A DNA stretch of 64,000 nt from Gymnorhina tibicen (lineage: Eukaryota > Chordata > Aves > Passeriformes > Artamidae), in the NCBI GenBank assembly GCA_013399875.1, contig VXAZ01000475.1, positions 62,001-126,000 of the forward strand, read 5' to 3'. Both the position numbers and the translations under genes were made by a program. Position 1 is the first letter of the stretch; each line of letters opens with the position of its first letter. Of the stretch, positions 15,240 to 26,268 are shown piece by piece. The notes beneath the pieces were generated by a model. That model searched no databases. It had not been told where the DNA came from and was given only the letters and a program-made list of their open reading frames with translations.

Positions 15240-18200
15240 AAATTATAATTTCTAAAAGTCAAGCCCTGAAAAATTTACCCCTAAATCTAAGACTCTGCAT
15301 CAGTCTTCTCAGATGACAGATTTCCTCTCTTTATGTAATCAATCCGGTATGGGTTAACCTGGTTGTCTGATGAAGCTTCTCTCATTCTCCATTCACTGAT
15401 TACAGTTTCCAATAAGTAACTTTGTCTGTGGCATGCTCCCTTTATGCTGATCCAAAGTAGCTTTATTCTTGGCATGTTACAAAATGCTGCAAAGATGCCT
15501 TTTGGGATAGATCTGGGATTAATTTATAGTGCAAATATGTGGTGACAGTAAAGTCTTAGTAACACTTTACTTCTCAGAAGTAACTGGAGTAATTGTGGGA
15601 GTTTGAGGTCCGAAAAGCCTGCTGGTTTCATTATATAGTTTAGTTTCTGAAGGATACTAAGGAACTGACAATTTAAACATATATCAGATCCAACCTGGTA
15701 TTTTGAGTATATGTGCCCTTTGTTTGGAAGTTTTGTCATCTGGCACAAATATACTTTAAAAATAAAAGAATATTAATAAAAGAAAAATATATTCTGTTAA
15801 AAAATGCATCCAAGAAAACCCATAAATTATTGGCAACCTACTTAAGATCTCTAGCATTTAAAGGCTGTAATTACTGTCTGAAAATGCAAGAAATATTGTT
15901 CCTACTTTCTGTCAGCAGTTGATCACCTGTGTTTTTAAAGACACTTTCCTGTGTTTGCTGAAGAGAAGGAAATAGCATAATGTCTGTTTTGTGACTTACT
16001 GCTCTTCAGATTCTATCAGTTTTCATATGAAAATACATTTCAAAAGAATTCACGTTTAATTTATGAACAAGTTTTCATTTTCTTCACATTGGATTTAAAT
16101 TGTCTTATAACTTACATTTACACCATAACAATTGGGGTGTAAAACACACTATCAAAGAAACATTTTTTTTACCTTATGATCTGCTCACTTTCAATAAAAA
16201 CTCCTATATTTTCGTCTACATTTCTGAAGTTTCCAAGTTCCATTACAGATTGCTTATTAAAAGTTTACCTTGCCTTTCAATACTTCATGAATCGGAATCA
16301 TCAAGATAACAGAGTAGCTGTGAAAAAACAGCTCTGAAAATAATTCCACAAAGAAGTAAAATCTCTAAAATGAAAATTTTTCTGTGGTATGTTAACAATC
16401 CCAGGAAATGTCAAAAGCAAAAAATGTGTATTCCTTTGAAATCAAGCTTTGGACAACATTCAGTTTGGATCGCGTATTAATTTGGAAATTTTACTTGTTT
16501 CTACCTTTTCTATTCTGAGCAATTGCTTTCCTCGCTGAACCTGTCTGTAAGATGAATAGAAGTTGTCAAAGTACACAGAGACATTCAGGCTCAAAACACA
16601 AAAATGTTTATCCCATGTTTTTCTTCTTCGACAGTATACATGTGTTGTAGAACAGGAAAACTATTTGTTACAATGAAACTTATTCTAAGGATATCTTTCC
16701 TGTTGTTGCCAAACTAACATTTGTTCACCTTCAAAAGCCATCTACCATTTAACACACTTTGGCTGAACTTCATCTATTTCTTCCACTAACAGTTTCAGGT
16801 TTCTAAAAGAAAGAGTTTCATCACACAAGTTCACAAATTAATTCAGTAGCTACCCCATACTTATTATGAAGTCATGAGTTGATAGGGGAATTTCAGGACA
16901 AAATTGCTGGACTAGGATTGTTGTACAGTTTTTCATGGACATTACATGAAGTTGTTACTTGGAGTGTTATATGCTGTCTGATGGCCTATATGCATTAGTG
17001 GGAGGTCAGAGACTTGCCTTCTTGGTCAGAGAGCACAGCACTTGCAGCTGTCTGAAAAAAAGTGCTTTGTGTTAGAACATGTTAAAATAGTGGGGGTACT
17101 GTTTTTCAGACCAGGTGCAAGAACAGAAAAAAAATCCATGCTTTGCCAGGAAGAGGAGGAGGATAGACAGAAGAGAAAAAGCCCAAGGAAAGAACAAAAA
17201 CATTCCTTCTGCTAAATACTAAACTATAGTCATTGGAAAGAATACAAGAGGTTATTCCAGCTCACTTGTTGACTAAATTGTATGTTCTTCCTACAGATAG
17301 CTCCTAAAAAAGAACTGTTCTTTGTTTTCCTATGTACAGACACAGTATCTGTTTATTACTATAATCATAGCATGCATAGTTTAAAATGTGGGACTATGAG
17401 ATAGGCTGTGTTTCTCTTTCTGGTTTGTCAGATACTAAAAACCATATCCTTATTTATTACAGCTTCTTTGTAATTTGCTGATGAAATTTCTGTCTTTAAA
17501 CTACGTTCTTATACATTGCTTCTACTAGCCTAATCTGTTTCATAAATGTTGGGCTATATTCTTTCATGCCTTGCATTTAGGCCGTATGTTTTTTGTCCAC
17601 CATCATTTATTTTTTTACAGATGAAAAAGTTCTCCCAAAATTCATGAAACAGAAACTTAGAGTATCTCTAAGTTCTTAGTGTCTGTTTTGTTGAAACTCT
17701 TTGTCAAGCTTTGGACAGGTGCAGACATCTGTGGCTTTATAAAGCTCATGGCTGTCACAGGATTAGCTGTTGTGGAGAGGATCTCAAACTCTCTTAGCTC
17801 CTGGAGTCTCAATTTACTGCTTCTGCTAGACTACCCACTACCATCTAGCTCAAGCATGTGTACAGAAATCCAAGACATGAATGCATCAGTAGGAATTGAA
17901 GGCAGTTGAAGGCTTACCTAGGAAGGAATCATTCTGACTCCTTTGGTAAAGATCAGATAGGTGATACATAGTGCAGCATTCGTGTTTTCCTTTCCTGGTA
18001 TTTTGCTTAATGGCCACTATACATCTGTGGCTCTGTGAATCACTGTATACTAGTGTTTTGATGATGCAGAAGCATGCTGAAATAATACATGCAGTGTTTG
18101 ATTATCAGTGAAAACTCTACTCACGCTTAAGAATACTCAAAATCTTGAAAGCGTTTTATTGCAGGGTTGAAGACTACATTCTGACTGTATTAATGCCTTG

Positions 18201-18312
18201 GAAAAAAAAATTCTTTCTATTGTTCTCTGTCAGCAATCCTCATGTTCGCTGACTCCATTAGTAGGATTATGGTCAGGTTACTATTCAGTACAGCACTGGA
18301 ATGTGTTGCTTT

Positions 18313-18334
18313 CTTTTGTACTGAAGTACAAAAG
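18313..18334. repeat. Short inverted repeat, 10-bp arms, 2-bp centre
   Basis: CTTTTGTACT is followed by GA and then its exact reverse complement AGTACAAAAG. It is a near-perfect palindrome of 22 bp. In an AT-rich 64-kb window a few such palindromes are expected by chance, so no function is assigned. Confidence 0.9.
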
Positions 18335-21300
18335 CTCTTGTCAAATTTTTTTTAGATTGTGGGCTAAGCAATTTTGCTTTGCGGTTGTCAGAAAAGTGAA
18401 TGTGTGGCAGAGCTCTTCTTGACAACTGATTATCTAGATATTTGCCAGTAGTCTCAACAGTAGGTCTTTATGATTTTGTGTTCATTTGAATGAAGGAGAA
18501 TAGAACTGTAGGTGTGATTATTTTTAGTTTGTTTTGGGTTGTTTTGGGTTTTTTTTAAATTCACCTATCTTTCAACATTGCTCTTTAGAACATCAGATGA
18601 CTTTCGCAACTTAAGAACTCTGACAAAATTACTTCAAAAGAACAGGTAACTAATGCTGTGCTACTGCAGCTAGGAATAAAGTGTTATACTTGCTTTATGT
18701 AAACCAAGAGAGAGATTTCAGTCAAAATAGTTCAAAACAGGTGAGAGTTCAGTTCATCCTTTCAAGTAGCTCCTCTTAGGCACACTGGAGAAGAAAATCT
18801 TTAAAGAGTATATCTGATCTCTCAGCTTAAATCAATTGGCCCAGCTCACAGACACAGTTTTGTAGCCTACTCTCTATTAAGAAAGTATATTTTGTGGTTA
18901 AAATGGTGTCTTTTTGGGAATTTCTCATATTTAGGAACCATCTTTTTGTAGCACATTAAAGCTTTTGTTATTTTAACAGACCTATTAACTCTTTTATAAC
19001 TAAAAAGGCTAAAAATATTATCACCCAGAAAGTGTCCTGAGCTTCAAGTGCACTTTTATTATTCATTTACAAGGGTGCAAAAACAAGGTCAAATCAGCTG
19101 TGTAGCAGACAAAGATGCATAGATACAGGAGAGCACCATGCATAAAGGGGGAAAAAAAGAGCCGAGCTCAAAAGGAGGCAGGAAGAGAACACAAGAAGGC
19201 TTGTTATAACTTTCTATGAGGTCTGGTTTCTGAGCTTCAGACTGGAGAGATTTGAAGACAGTCTGTACCTGAGGAAAGCAACACAGCTGTCAATCATTTC
19301 TATTATGAAGCTCATACCTATGACATCATAGCAACAAATTGATGCTCAGCTCCATTATGCATTATCAGCTTCAAAATAAAAAGGCGTTAACTTTGAACTA
19401 CAGATGGCAAGATCACAAGCAAAACTGTGCTCATGCGTCAAACACTTGTGTACTCGTGCATGTTTGCAGCAGCAGGACTCCATGTCTGGTACCAAAGACA
19501 TGCACTCCATGTATACAGTTCAAGATCTGCTGATAAGACCAAGGCTCAGCAGCAAGTTCCAATCACCAGGATAGATTTCTCAAAGAAAAAAAAAAAAATG
19601 GAAGCAAGATATAATTTTGTTATGAATTTTTAAGCATAACAAAATATGTCTTTCCAATATGAATGCATTAAATATAAATGTATGTCCATATTTTTCTTTA
19701 AAACTCATCCTTTTAATTTTTCCCCTTTTCTTTGTCTCCTAGAAGTTTATCCTGATCTTGGTTTTTTTGTCCCCTCAGTGATTATCTCCATATCTTACAT
19801 AATAACTTATCAACTCCATAGCTCATACTAAGGAGGAAGTCTTCACTGTAGGCCGAATCATTTTACAATATACAGAATAAATAGATGAAAAAGAGTCTTG
19901 AAAAATTATGTCGTATAAAGCATGCAGGCATGAACAGAGCTTTTAAAGGCATGAGTATCTTATTACAATAAAACAGGTTTTGACCACATGAAACTAACTG
20001 GTTTACACAACACACAAATCCAAATACAGAAATGGTCAATAGGGTTTAGAGAAAAGAAATAGACCATGGCTAGCTCAAAACCTTGGGGTTTCTCTGAGGA
20101 TGATCTCATCTTTGAATTTTCAACCATCTTAGTACTTAGTTTGGGACAATTATTACATCTTTTTTGGGCTTACATTTGAGAAATATACCCTCAGCTTTAT
20201 CTCAGCATAAGTGAAGTGTTATTTTCAGCTGTTATGAGAGAATATTTATTAACTCTTATATTTCCATAGATCTCTCCTTAGGCTAGTCCTGTTATCCAAC
20301 AGGAGCAATAGCATTTTCCAAATTTTTTGTGACTGCTGAGTCATGTTTCAACATTGAAACTGGGACTTCGTTGAGTGAAGATGCAAATTTCTGTAGTTAA
20401 AGAACTACAGTTGTAGCCAGACACCTATCTCAGTCTGATTCTCAGAAGTGATGCATCCAGGAAAATAAATCAGGATTTAAGTGCCATTTAAAAAACTCAG
20501 CAGTCAGTTTTATAGGTGCTTTTATATCATGATATAACATTCAATGTGTATTGTTTTCTTTACTGTATGAAACATAGTTGAAAGGCTTCTAAAATACAGT
20601 CATCAGGGAACCCATTCACTACCCTGAATTTAATCTATCCAGTGGCATAATTTACACCATATTGAAAAAGAGGAAATAAAATGGTGTAAAATTAAAAGCC
20701 TCCAGTTGTTTTTATCGTGTGAAAAAATAAATTAATAAGAAATAACATTTTCATTTAGAAATAATTAGATTTTTAAGTGTATATTCAAACACTTGGCAAG
20801 CATCTTGCTTTCCAGTAGCTGACAGACAGTTAGGAATATTTGTTACACAAAGCAGTGTGAAAGCTCTCTCTGAGCAACCTAGTTCAGGTACTGGGACCAC
20901 TAAAGCCAAGTAAGCTGGCTCCAGGAAGCAAACCCTGCAGGAAAGGGAGACAAATCCTTAGGCCATGATAACTTGAAGAGTTCAGATGCCTTCACAGCAC
21001 TTGTGTGCCATGTAGTTACTGACAGATACGCTAAGGACTAAAAAGAGGCAGGTGTTACTGACAAAGCAGCGAGATGGAGCATCAATGCAGCAAATTTCTA
21101 TTTACATGCCTATGCTTTAACAGTAGCAGTTTTGCCATTTGATCAGTAGGTACTCTGAAATGAAAGATAAAATTAATTTTGTCTGCTATTCCTTGATTCT
21201 CCAGTGAGAAAGCAGCTGTTGCTTTAATTTGCAAGCCATTTCAGTAACATTTAAATGATCATCCGAATCCTGAAGCAGCCTCAAAAGCCTGCCTACTCTC

Positions 21301-21532
21301 TGAATTCTTGCCATATTTATAGTCCTTTAAACATTGACTGATCTCACAGGGTGCTGCTCCAGCAATGCCAGCGATGAAGGGAATGTTGCATAGGCTGGCT
21401 CTCCACGGCGTCTCCCCAAAGCCAGCCGAGATGTGTGACAAAACATCTTGTGACCTCTCTGCACTAAACTTCCCACTGATATGTGACACTGAAAGAGCAA
21501 CAGTGGCAGGTCTTATGAAAGAGCTATGTAGT

Positions 21533-21572
21533 CAAGGTTTGAATGCTCTGTTATCAGGGAATTCAAACCTTG
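21533..21572. repeat. Inverted repeat, 12-bp arms, 16-bp loop
   Basis: The left arm CAAGGTTTGAAT (21533-21544) is exactly complementary to the right arm ATTCAAACCTTG (21561-21572), with 16 bp between. It lies inside the GC-richer island of 21.24-22.2 kb and inside the longest open frame of the window (21365-21793, plus strand). It could form a hairpin in a transcript, but the stem is too short for a typical pre-miRNA. Confidence 0.9.
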
Positions 21573-22315
21573 TTAGGTGTTTAAGTCAAGCTGGGTGGAG
21601 CCGAGGAATGACAAACACTCCATCATCCAGGTGTTTTGTAAATGGATACCTTCTAGCTTTTTGCAGTTCGTTCTTTCAGCTTTTTATACCACCAAATACT
21701 GCTTTTACTGATCAAAGGCCTCAACCTTGCAAGTTCCATTTAAAAAAAACAAGAGCTCTTAGAAGATGCTTGGAAGAAGAACCTTTTATTTGAGCAGCCT
21801 GTGAAGCAAATTATTTGTTTTTTAAAATCATATTATTAGAGTTACTTAGGATGAGAGGTGGAAAACTCACTCTGGGTAATCAGCTAGCAGGGGGGCTTCT
21901 CCGCCCTGCCCTCCTGTGACCTGGAAGGACACCAGTCCTCCTGGAAATACGTGCTCATTTTGGACCTGCACTTTTGGCAGGGAGAAGCAAGAGCAGCACA
22001 GCTCCATGGATGTGGACAAGCCAGGAGCCAAAGGCGACCCCAGCAGAGGCTGGTGATCCTTCCCAGTGGTCATAGTTCCATATAGGGTTGCTGGTAATGG
22101 GGTCTACCAGCAGCCACAGCCAGCAGTGTTCTGAAGTCTGTGCAGCAGTTCTTGCTAGCGCTGAGACTCCTCACAGGCAACCCTGCCTATTAGTGCATCT
22201 AGAGCCCTGACAAGCTCATTTGATGTTAAGGTGAATTATATGTATCACAATATAGAAAGTGTGAATTATAATCTACACTTTAAAATCCTTTTGCTACTGC
22301 TGTTTGTACATTCAT

Positions 22316-22558
22316 GTCACAGAATCACAGAATTAACTAGGTTGGAAAAGACCTTTGAGATCATGGAGTCCAACCTATGAATGTCACCTTGTCAACTAGA
22401 CCCTGGCACTGAGTGTCACATCCAGTCTTTTAAACACCTGCAGGGATGGTGGCTCTACCACCTCCCTGGGCAGACCATTCCAATGCCCAGTCAGTCTTTC
22501 TTTTAAGATTTTTTTCCTAATGTCCAGACTACTATATGGGACTACTGGCACACTCTTG
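22316..22558 (-). mobile_element. CR1 LINE 3'-end fragment, 5'-truncated
   Basis: The plus strand shows the well-known reverse complement of an avian CR1 3' end in order. It begins with TCACAGAATCACAGAAT (degenerate copies of the terminal 8-bp ATTCTRTG repeat), then GGTTGGAAAAGACC, GTCCAACCTATGA, CTTGTCAACTAGACC, a 'cagggatggtggctctacc' block, CCTCCCTGGGCAG, ATTCCAATGCCCAGTCAG and TTTTTTCCTAATGTCCAG. Recognisable similarity fades near 22558. CR1 is the dominant non-LTR retrotransposon of birds. Most copies are short, 5'-truncated and dead, like this one, and carry only the 3' UTR and none of the endonuclease/reverse transcriptase frame. The terminal repeat lies at the left, so the element reads on the minus strand. 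The 5' boundary is approximate. Confidence 0.95.
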
Positions 22559-23674
22559 CAGTTATCTTCCATTAGCTTAATTTATTTTAAAGTGGAAATT
22601 CCTGTAATCTCACTTTTGTAGTGTCAGGAGGAACAAGTAGGGAAATATGATAGACCATGTAATAGGTACAACCTGTTGCAGTTTATTTTCTATTTTTTAA
22701 TACCTATTTGTTGCCTATACCGTTTCATGATATCAAATAAGCTCTTCACCCTAAATATAAAGGGTGTTTATTCACCTTGTTTTCATACAAATGGCAGCAA
22801 GAAGTAGCTAATAAAAATAGGCACAAATAAGACATTTTCAGTGAAATATTGTATGCGCAATTACTTTTTCTCTATTTGATTCTGTTTTGATAGTTATTAT
22901 GTCCCATATTTAAACCCTGTATTAAACTGATCTGTAGCTTTTCCTTAGCCTACCTGATTTTCTCAGTTCTTTGGTTTTTTCTCTTGACTTTTCTTAGTAT
23001 TTCAAAATTCAATAGGCACTCAGAGGGAAAAAACTGGCTTTTCAACTTATTGTTTGTGCTGGGTATATCATATAATGATCCATAGCTTAATTAAGTCAGA
23101 AACAATTATTATGGCTGTCTAGTATGACTTGCATATAATTTTATTTATACAACTTGATTATAAGAATTGACTATATCATAATGTCTATGTTATCTTCATG
23201 GCCAGCCAGCAAGAGCATTTCCTCACTCACATTGTGGGAAAAGGATATGCTGTTCCTTTGACAATTTGTCAGCTGTCAGTGATAATGGCTGTGCTACTGA
23301 GTTCTGAAAACTTGTGTGGTTTAGATTCAGTGAAATTCCCTGTGCAGTGGGTACCTTCATAATTTCAAGTTTCTTGTCTTGTGATGCAAAAAAAGCCGTT
23401 TCCAGACTTAGAGAATCACTAAATGGAGTTCTTTAGAGGATTAAGAAATCATGAGATCTATGAGAAGTATAAAAGACACAGAACTGTTTTCTCAATATAC
23501 ACCTAAAGCTGTCATGACTTTGCACTCAAAAAACAAAGCCCCAGAGAGAGTACAGTAGCAGTAAAAGTTAGAATATTCCTTATACTTAATTAGTAGAAAA
23601 TTCAAGTCAGTTTCTAAAAATACGAGACAGTCAATTTCTGATGTAAACTTCTGTATGAAGCCATCCTTGGGACA
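22559..23674. other. Noncoding spacer between two CR1 fragments
   Basis: AT-rich unique sequence with no supported gene, RNA or repeat. The two flanking CR1 fragments have opposite orientations and clearly different divergence, so they are independent insertions and not one split element. Confidence 0.75.
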
Positions 23675-23858
23675 GGCAAGCACTGGAACGGATTGTCCAC
23701 AGGTGCTCTGGAGTCTCCATTCTTGGAGGTTTTTGAGACCTAACTGAACAAAGATCTGAGCAGCCTAATCTGATCTCATAGCTGATCCTGCTTTGAGCAG
23801 GAGGGAGGGTGAGAAACCTGCTCATGTCCTTTCCAACTTGAATGTCTTGTGATTTTCG
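23675..23858 (+). mobile_element. Older CR1 LINE 3'-end fragment, 5'-truncated
   Basis: In order the plus strand shows AAGCACTGGAACGGATTGTCC, a 'ctctggagtctccattcttgg' block, AGGTTTTTGAGACC, a degenerate 'ctgagcagcctaatctgat' block, CTCATAGCTGATCCTGC, TTTGAGCAGGAGG and TCCTTTCCAACTTGAATG, ending in a decayed form of the ATTCTATG terminal repeats. This is the CR1 3' UTR of an older subfamily type, with more mismatches and small deletions than the copy at 46675. It reads on the plus strand. No coding part remains. A minus-strand open frame running through it is a shadow of the repeat and not a gene. Confidence 0.87.
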
Positions 23859-26192
23859 TGACTCAGACAATTTTATTTACATCAGGAACAAGCCCACCAC
23901 AACGTATTTCACACCAAATGTAACTCTGAATTTCTTGTGGATATATGCTCCACAGCATTTTTATTGTGGAATAAAATATCAAATAGAATTGACAACTGCC
24001 TAATGCAAAAAAATCGGACCACAGCTTTTACTGAAGGGTAATGTCAAAGCTCTGCATTCCATATGGATGTCACCAAAAGGAATTGTGATTTCATCAACAC
24101 AGCTGCTAGCTTCGTAATGACATATGGGAGTAACTTTTTTTGATGACTGTTCTTACAGCAATGTTTCCTCCACCTTCTGCATTTTTCCTGACATCATGAC
24201 TTTAAATATGAGCCCAATTTAAGAGGCAGTAGTAATTTCTGACAAACTTTTTGTATTTGTGTTAGCAATCTAATTTATCTCTAGAATTAACATTGTGTCA
24301 AATCTACCATTTCCTGAAGAACCAGATATAACTTTAATTTATTCTGTAGTTGTGAGACAGATATTTTATTCTAGGATCCATTTTGTCTTGTGAAGTTCAT
24401 CGTGGACTTAGACTTTTATACACATGCAGATGAGTGAAAGTCTTTGTGGACTTTACTTCTACAGGATATATTAGGGAAGAAAAGTAATTATAAAATAATG
24501 ATATCAAGGACCTAGCAAGGATAACAAGGATCTTTTGTATTGATCTTATTTCAAACATAATATCATTATATCAAATCAATAAATATGATGACAAATGCAT
24601 AATAACAGCATAATAACTTTCCATATGCTATGCTATATTTAATGTCGTCTTGGGCTATGTAGGAGTTCCTGAACTAAGAAAAATCTGTACAGAGACAATT
24701 TGTTACAAACAGAAAAGGCCTCTCTACAGAAGTGGATCTCTGTTCTTTGATTTATGAGGAACAAATCAAGTATTCCAAGTTTGGGGGGTTTTTAAATGGG
24801 AAAATATAGTTTGATATTTTATTTTGTTGACAGGCTTAATGTCAAACCACTTGAGTTATCATCTTTCAATAGATATTTTGTACTACAAGAAGATGAAAAA
24901 GAGAGATGTTACCTTTGCAATTTAAAGCAGTATATTTTTTTCATTAAGCGTTTTTTAGTGTTTATTAACAACCCCTGTTAGTGCACATAAGACTTTTTGA
25001 TTGAGAAGAAGCAGATGTGAAAAGCAGGCTTGGTTTACAGCTAATAAGAGCAAGAGTCTGTCTTAATTCACACACAATCACTTTGCAGGTTCAGTTGTTA
25101 GGTAAGGCTCTGGGATAAATATTGCATACTTCTGATATTCTTCTCTTATGACAATAGTCTAGATGAATTTAATGAAAGTAGTAAATAATGAAACATGAAG
25201 CATTTAATGGAGCAATTGATAATATACATAATTATTAGCATTAGTTTAGGTAAGAGTTTCCTATTATATTCTTGTAAGTAAAGTTCAGTGACTGTAAATA
25301 CTAACATTACATTTAAATTAGTAGCAGAAAAACAACTTTCAGTGGAAAAGCTAACTTATATAAGACTGATACACTCTTTTAGAATACAAAAATCTGTTAA
25401 ACAATTGCACTTACAGTTTTATGGTATGCATTTTATTTGTATGGAGTTTTTGCTTTGATAAAAGAATGGTGTGTGGACATATTTGTATTATGCTGAGATC
25501 TACTATAAATCTTGATAAGTTGTGAAAGCTGCAACCATTAAGTTATCTTCCATAACTGAAGGTGAACAAGCAAATATCTGATCACTGCTCTAACAGAACA
25601 TCATATACCTAGCATTTTCTTTAATTTTTATTTTCTGTATTCTGTGTAGTAGTCATTAAATAAACCCATCTCAAATGCCTTGTTGGCTATTTCATGGTCA
25701 GAGAGCAAAACCACATAATGTTTTCAGTCAGAGTGAAAATAGTGAGGGAATGCTTTTCAAAAGCCACAGATGAGAAGGCCTCTTGAACATAGGAATACTG
25801 AAATGTGCAGTCAACAGCACAGATACGAAGATGTAAACTGACATAATAAATGAATAAAATATATGCTGTATCAATGAACATAAGTTTTAAAATTTCAAAT
25901 TTAGCTATGAAAGTTCTAACTTTTGAGAGGGTATGGGGATGGGGGAAAGTAGTGCTGGGTTAAATATAAACCTTTTACTTGAAAAATAGCTCTATATATT
26001 GTAAACTCATGCAAAACCCTTAGGTCATCATGCAATATCACAATGGATGTCTCAAGTTTCAATTCAACCAAAACACACATTAAAAGAGTGGAAATCTTTC
26101 TCCAGAAAAGGAATCAAATGTCAATAAAAATTCAGCCTCTATCAGGGAAGAGGTTAATTTCATTCCTTCCATGGGACATTCCATCTTAGCTC

Positions 26193-26268
26193 CTGGCAAC
26201 CCTAACACTTGCAGCTCTTGCATCCTACTTCTGGCAGCCCTAACGCTTGCAGCATCTTGCAGTAAAAG
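26193..26268. repeat. Diverged two-copy tandem repeat, period about 38 bp
   Basis: CTGGCAACCCTAACACTTGC at 26193 recurs as CTGGCAGCCCTAACGCTTGC at 26231. Both copies continue into similar 'agctcttgcat' and 'agcatcttgca' segments. The two units differ by several substitutions and a small indel, so the duplication is not recent. No function is apparent. Confidence 0.85.

Larger units (their letters stand above)
1..22315. other. Noncoding AT-rich unique sequence, no gene seen
   Basis: No coding exon, RNA gene or recognisable transposon could be supported here. Open frames are at most about 140 codons, are scattered on both strands, often overlap antisense frames, and translate to low-complexity or family-less peptides, as expected from chance in AT-rich vertebrate DNA. 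The stretch contains poly-A/T runs, AT-rich blocks (for example around 3.94-4.05 kb) and small tandem duplications. Two places differ from the background: a FOX/SOX-like motif cluster at about 2.82-2.93 kb and a GC-richer, CpG-richer island at about 21.24-22.2 kb. Either could be regulatory or an unannotated noncoding exon, but sequence alone does not prove it. Very old, decayed repeats may be present that cannot be recognised by eye. Confidence 0.7.

Noticed and set aside
21365..21793. Longest open frame (142 codons, plus strand) as a protein-coding gene
   Set aside because: No recognised domain, an overlapping antisense frame, a hairpin inside it and higher GC (fewer stops) explain its length. 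It is kept only as part of the island finding.
22316..23858. One CR1 element split by an insertion
   Set aside because: The two fragments are in opposite orientation, each has its own 3' terminus, and they differ in age and subfamily.
23631..23870. Minus-strand 79-codon frame
   Set aside because: It lies antisense to the CR1 fragment at 23675-23858 and is a shadow of the repeat.
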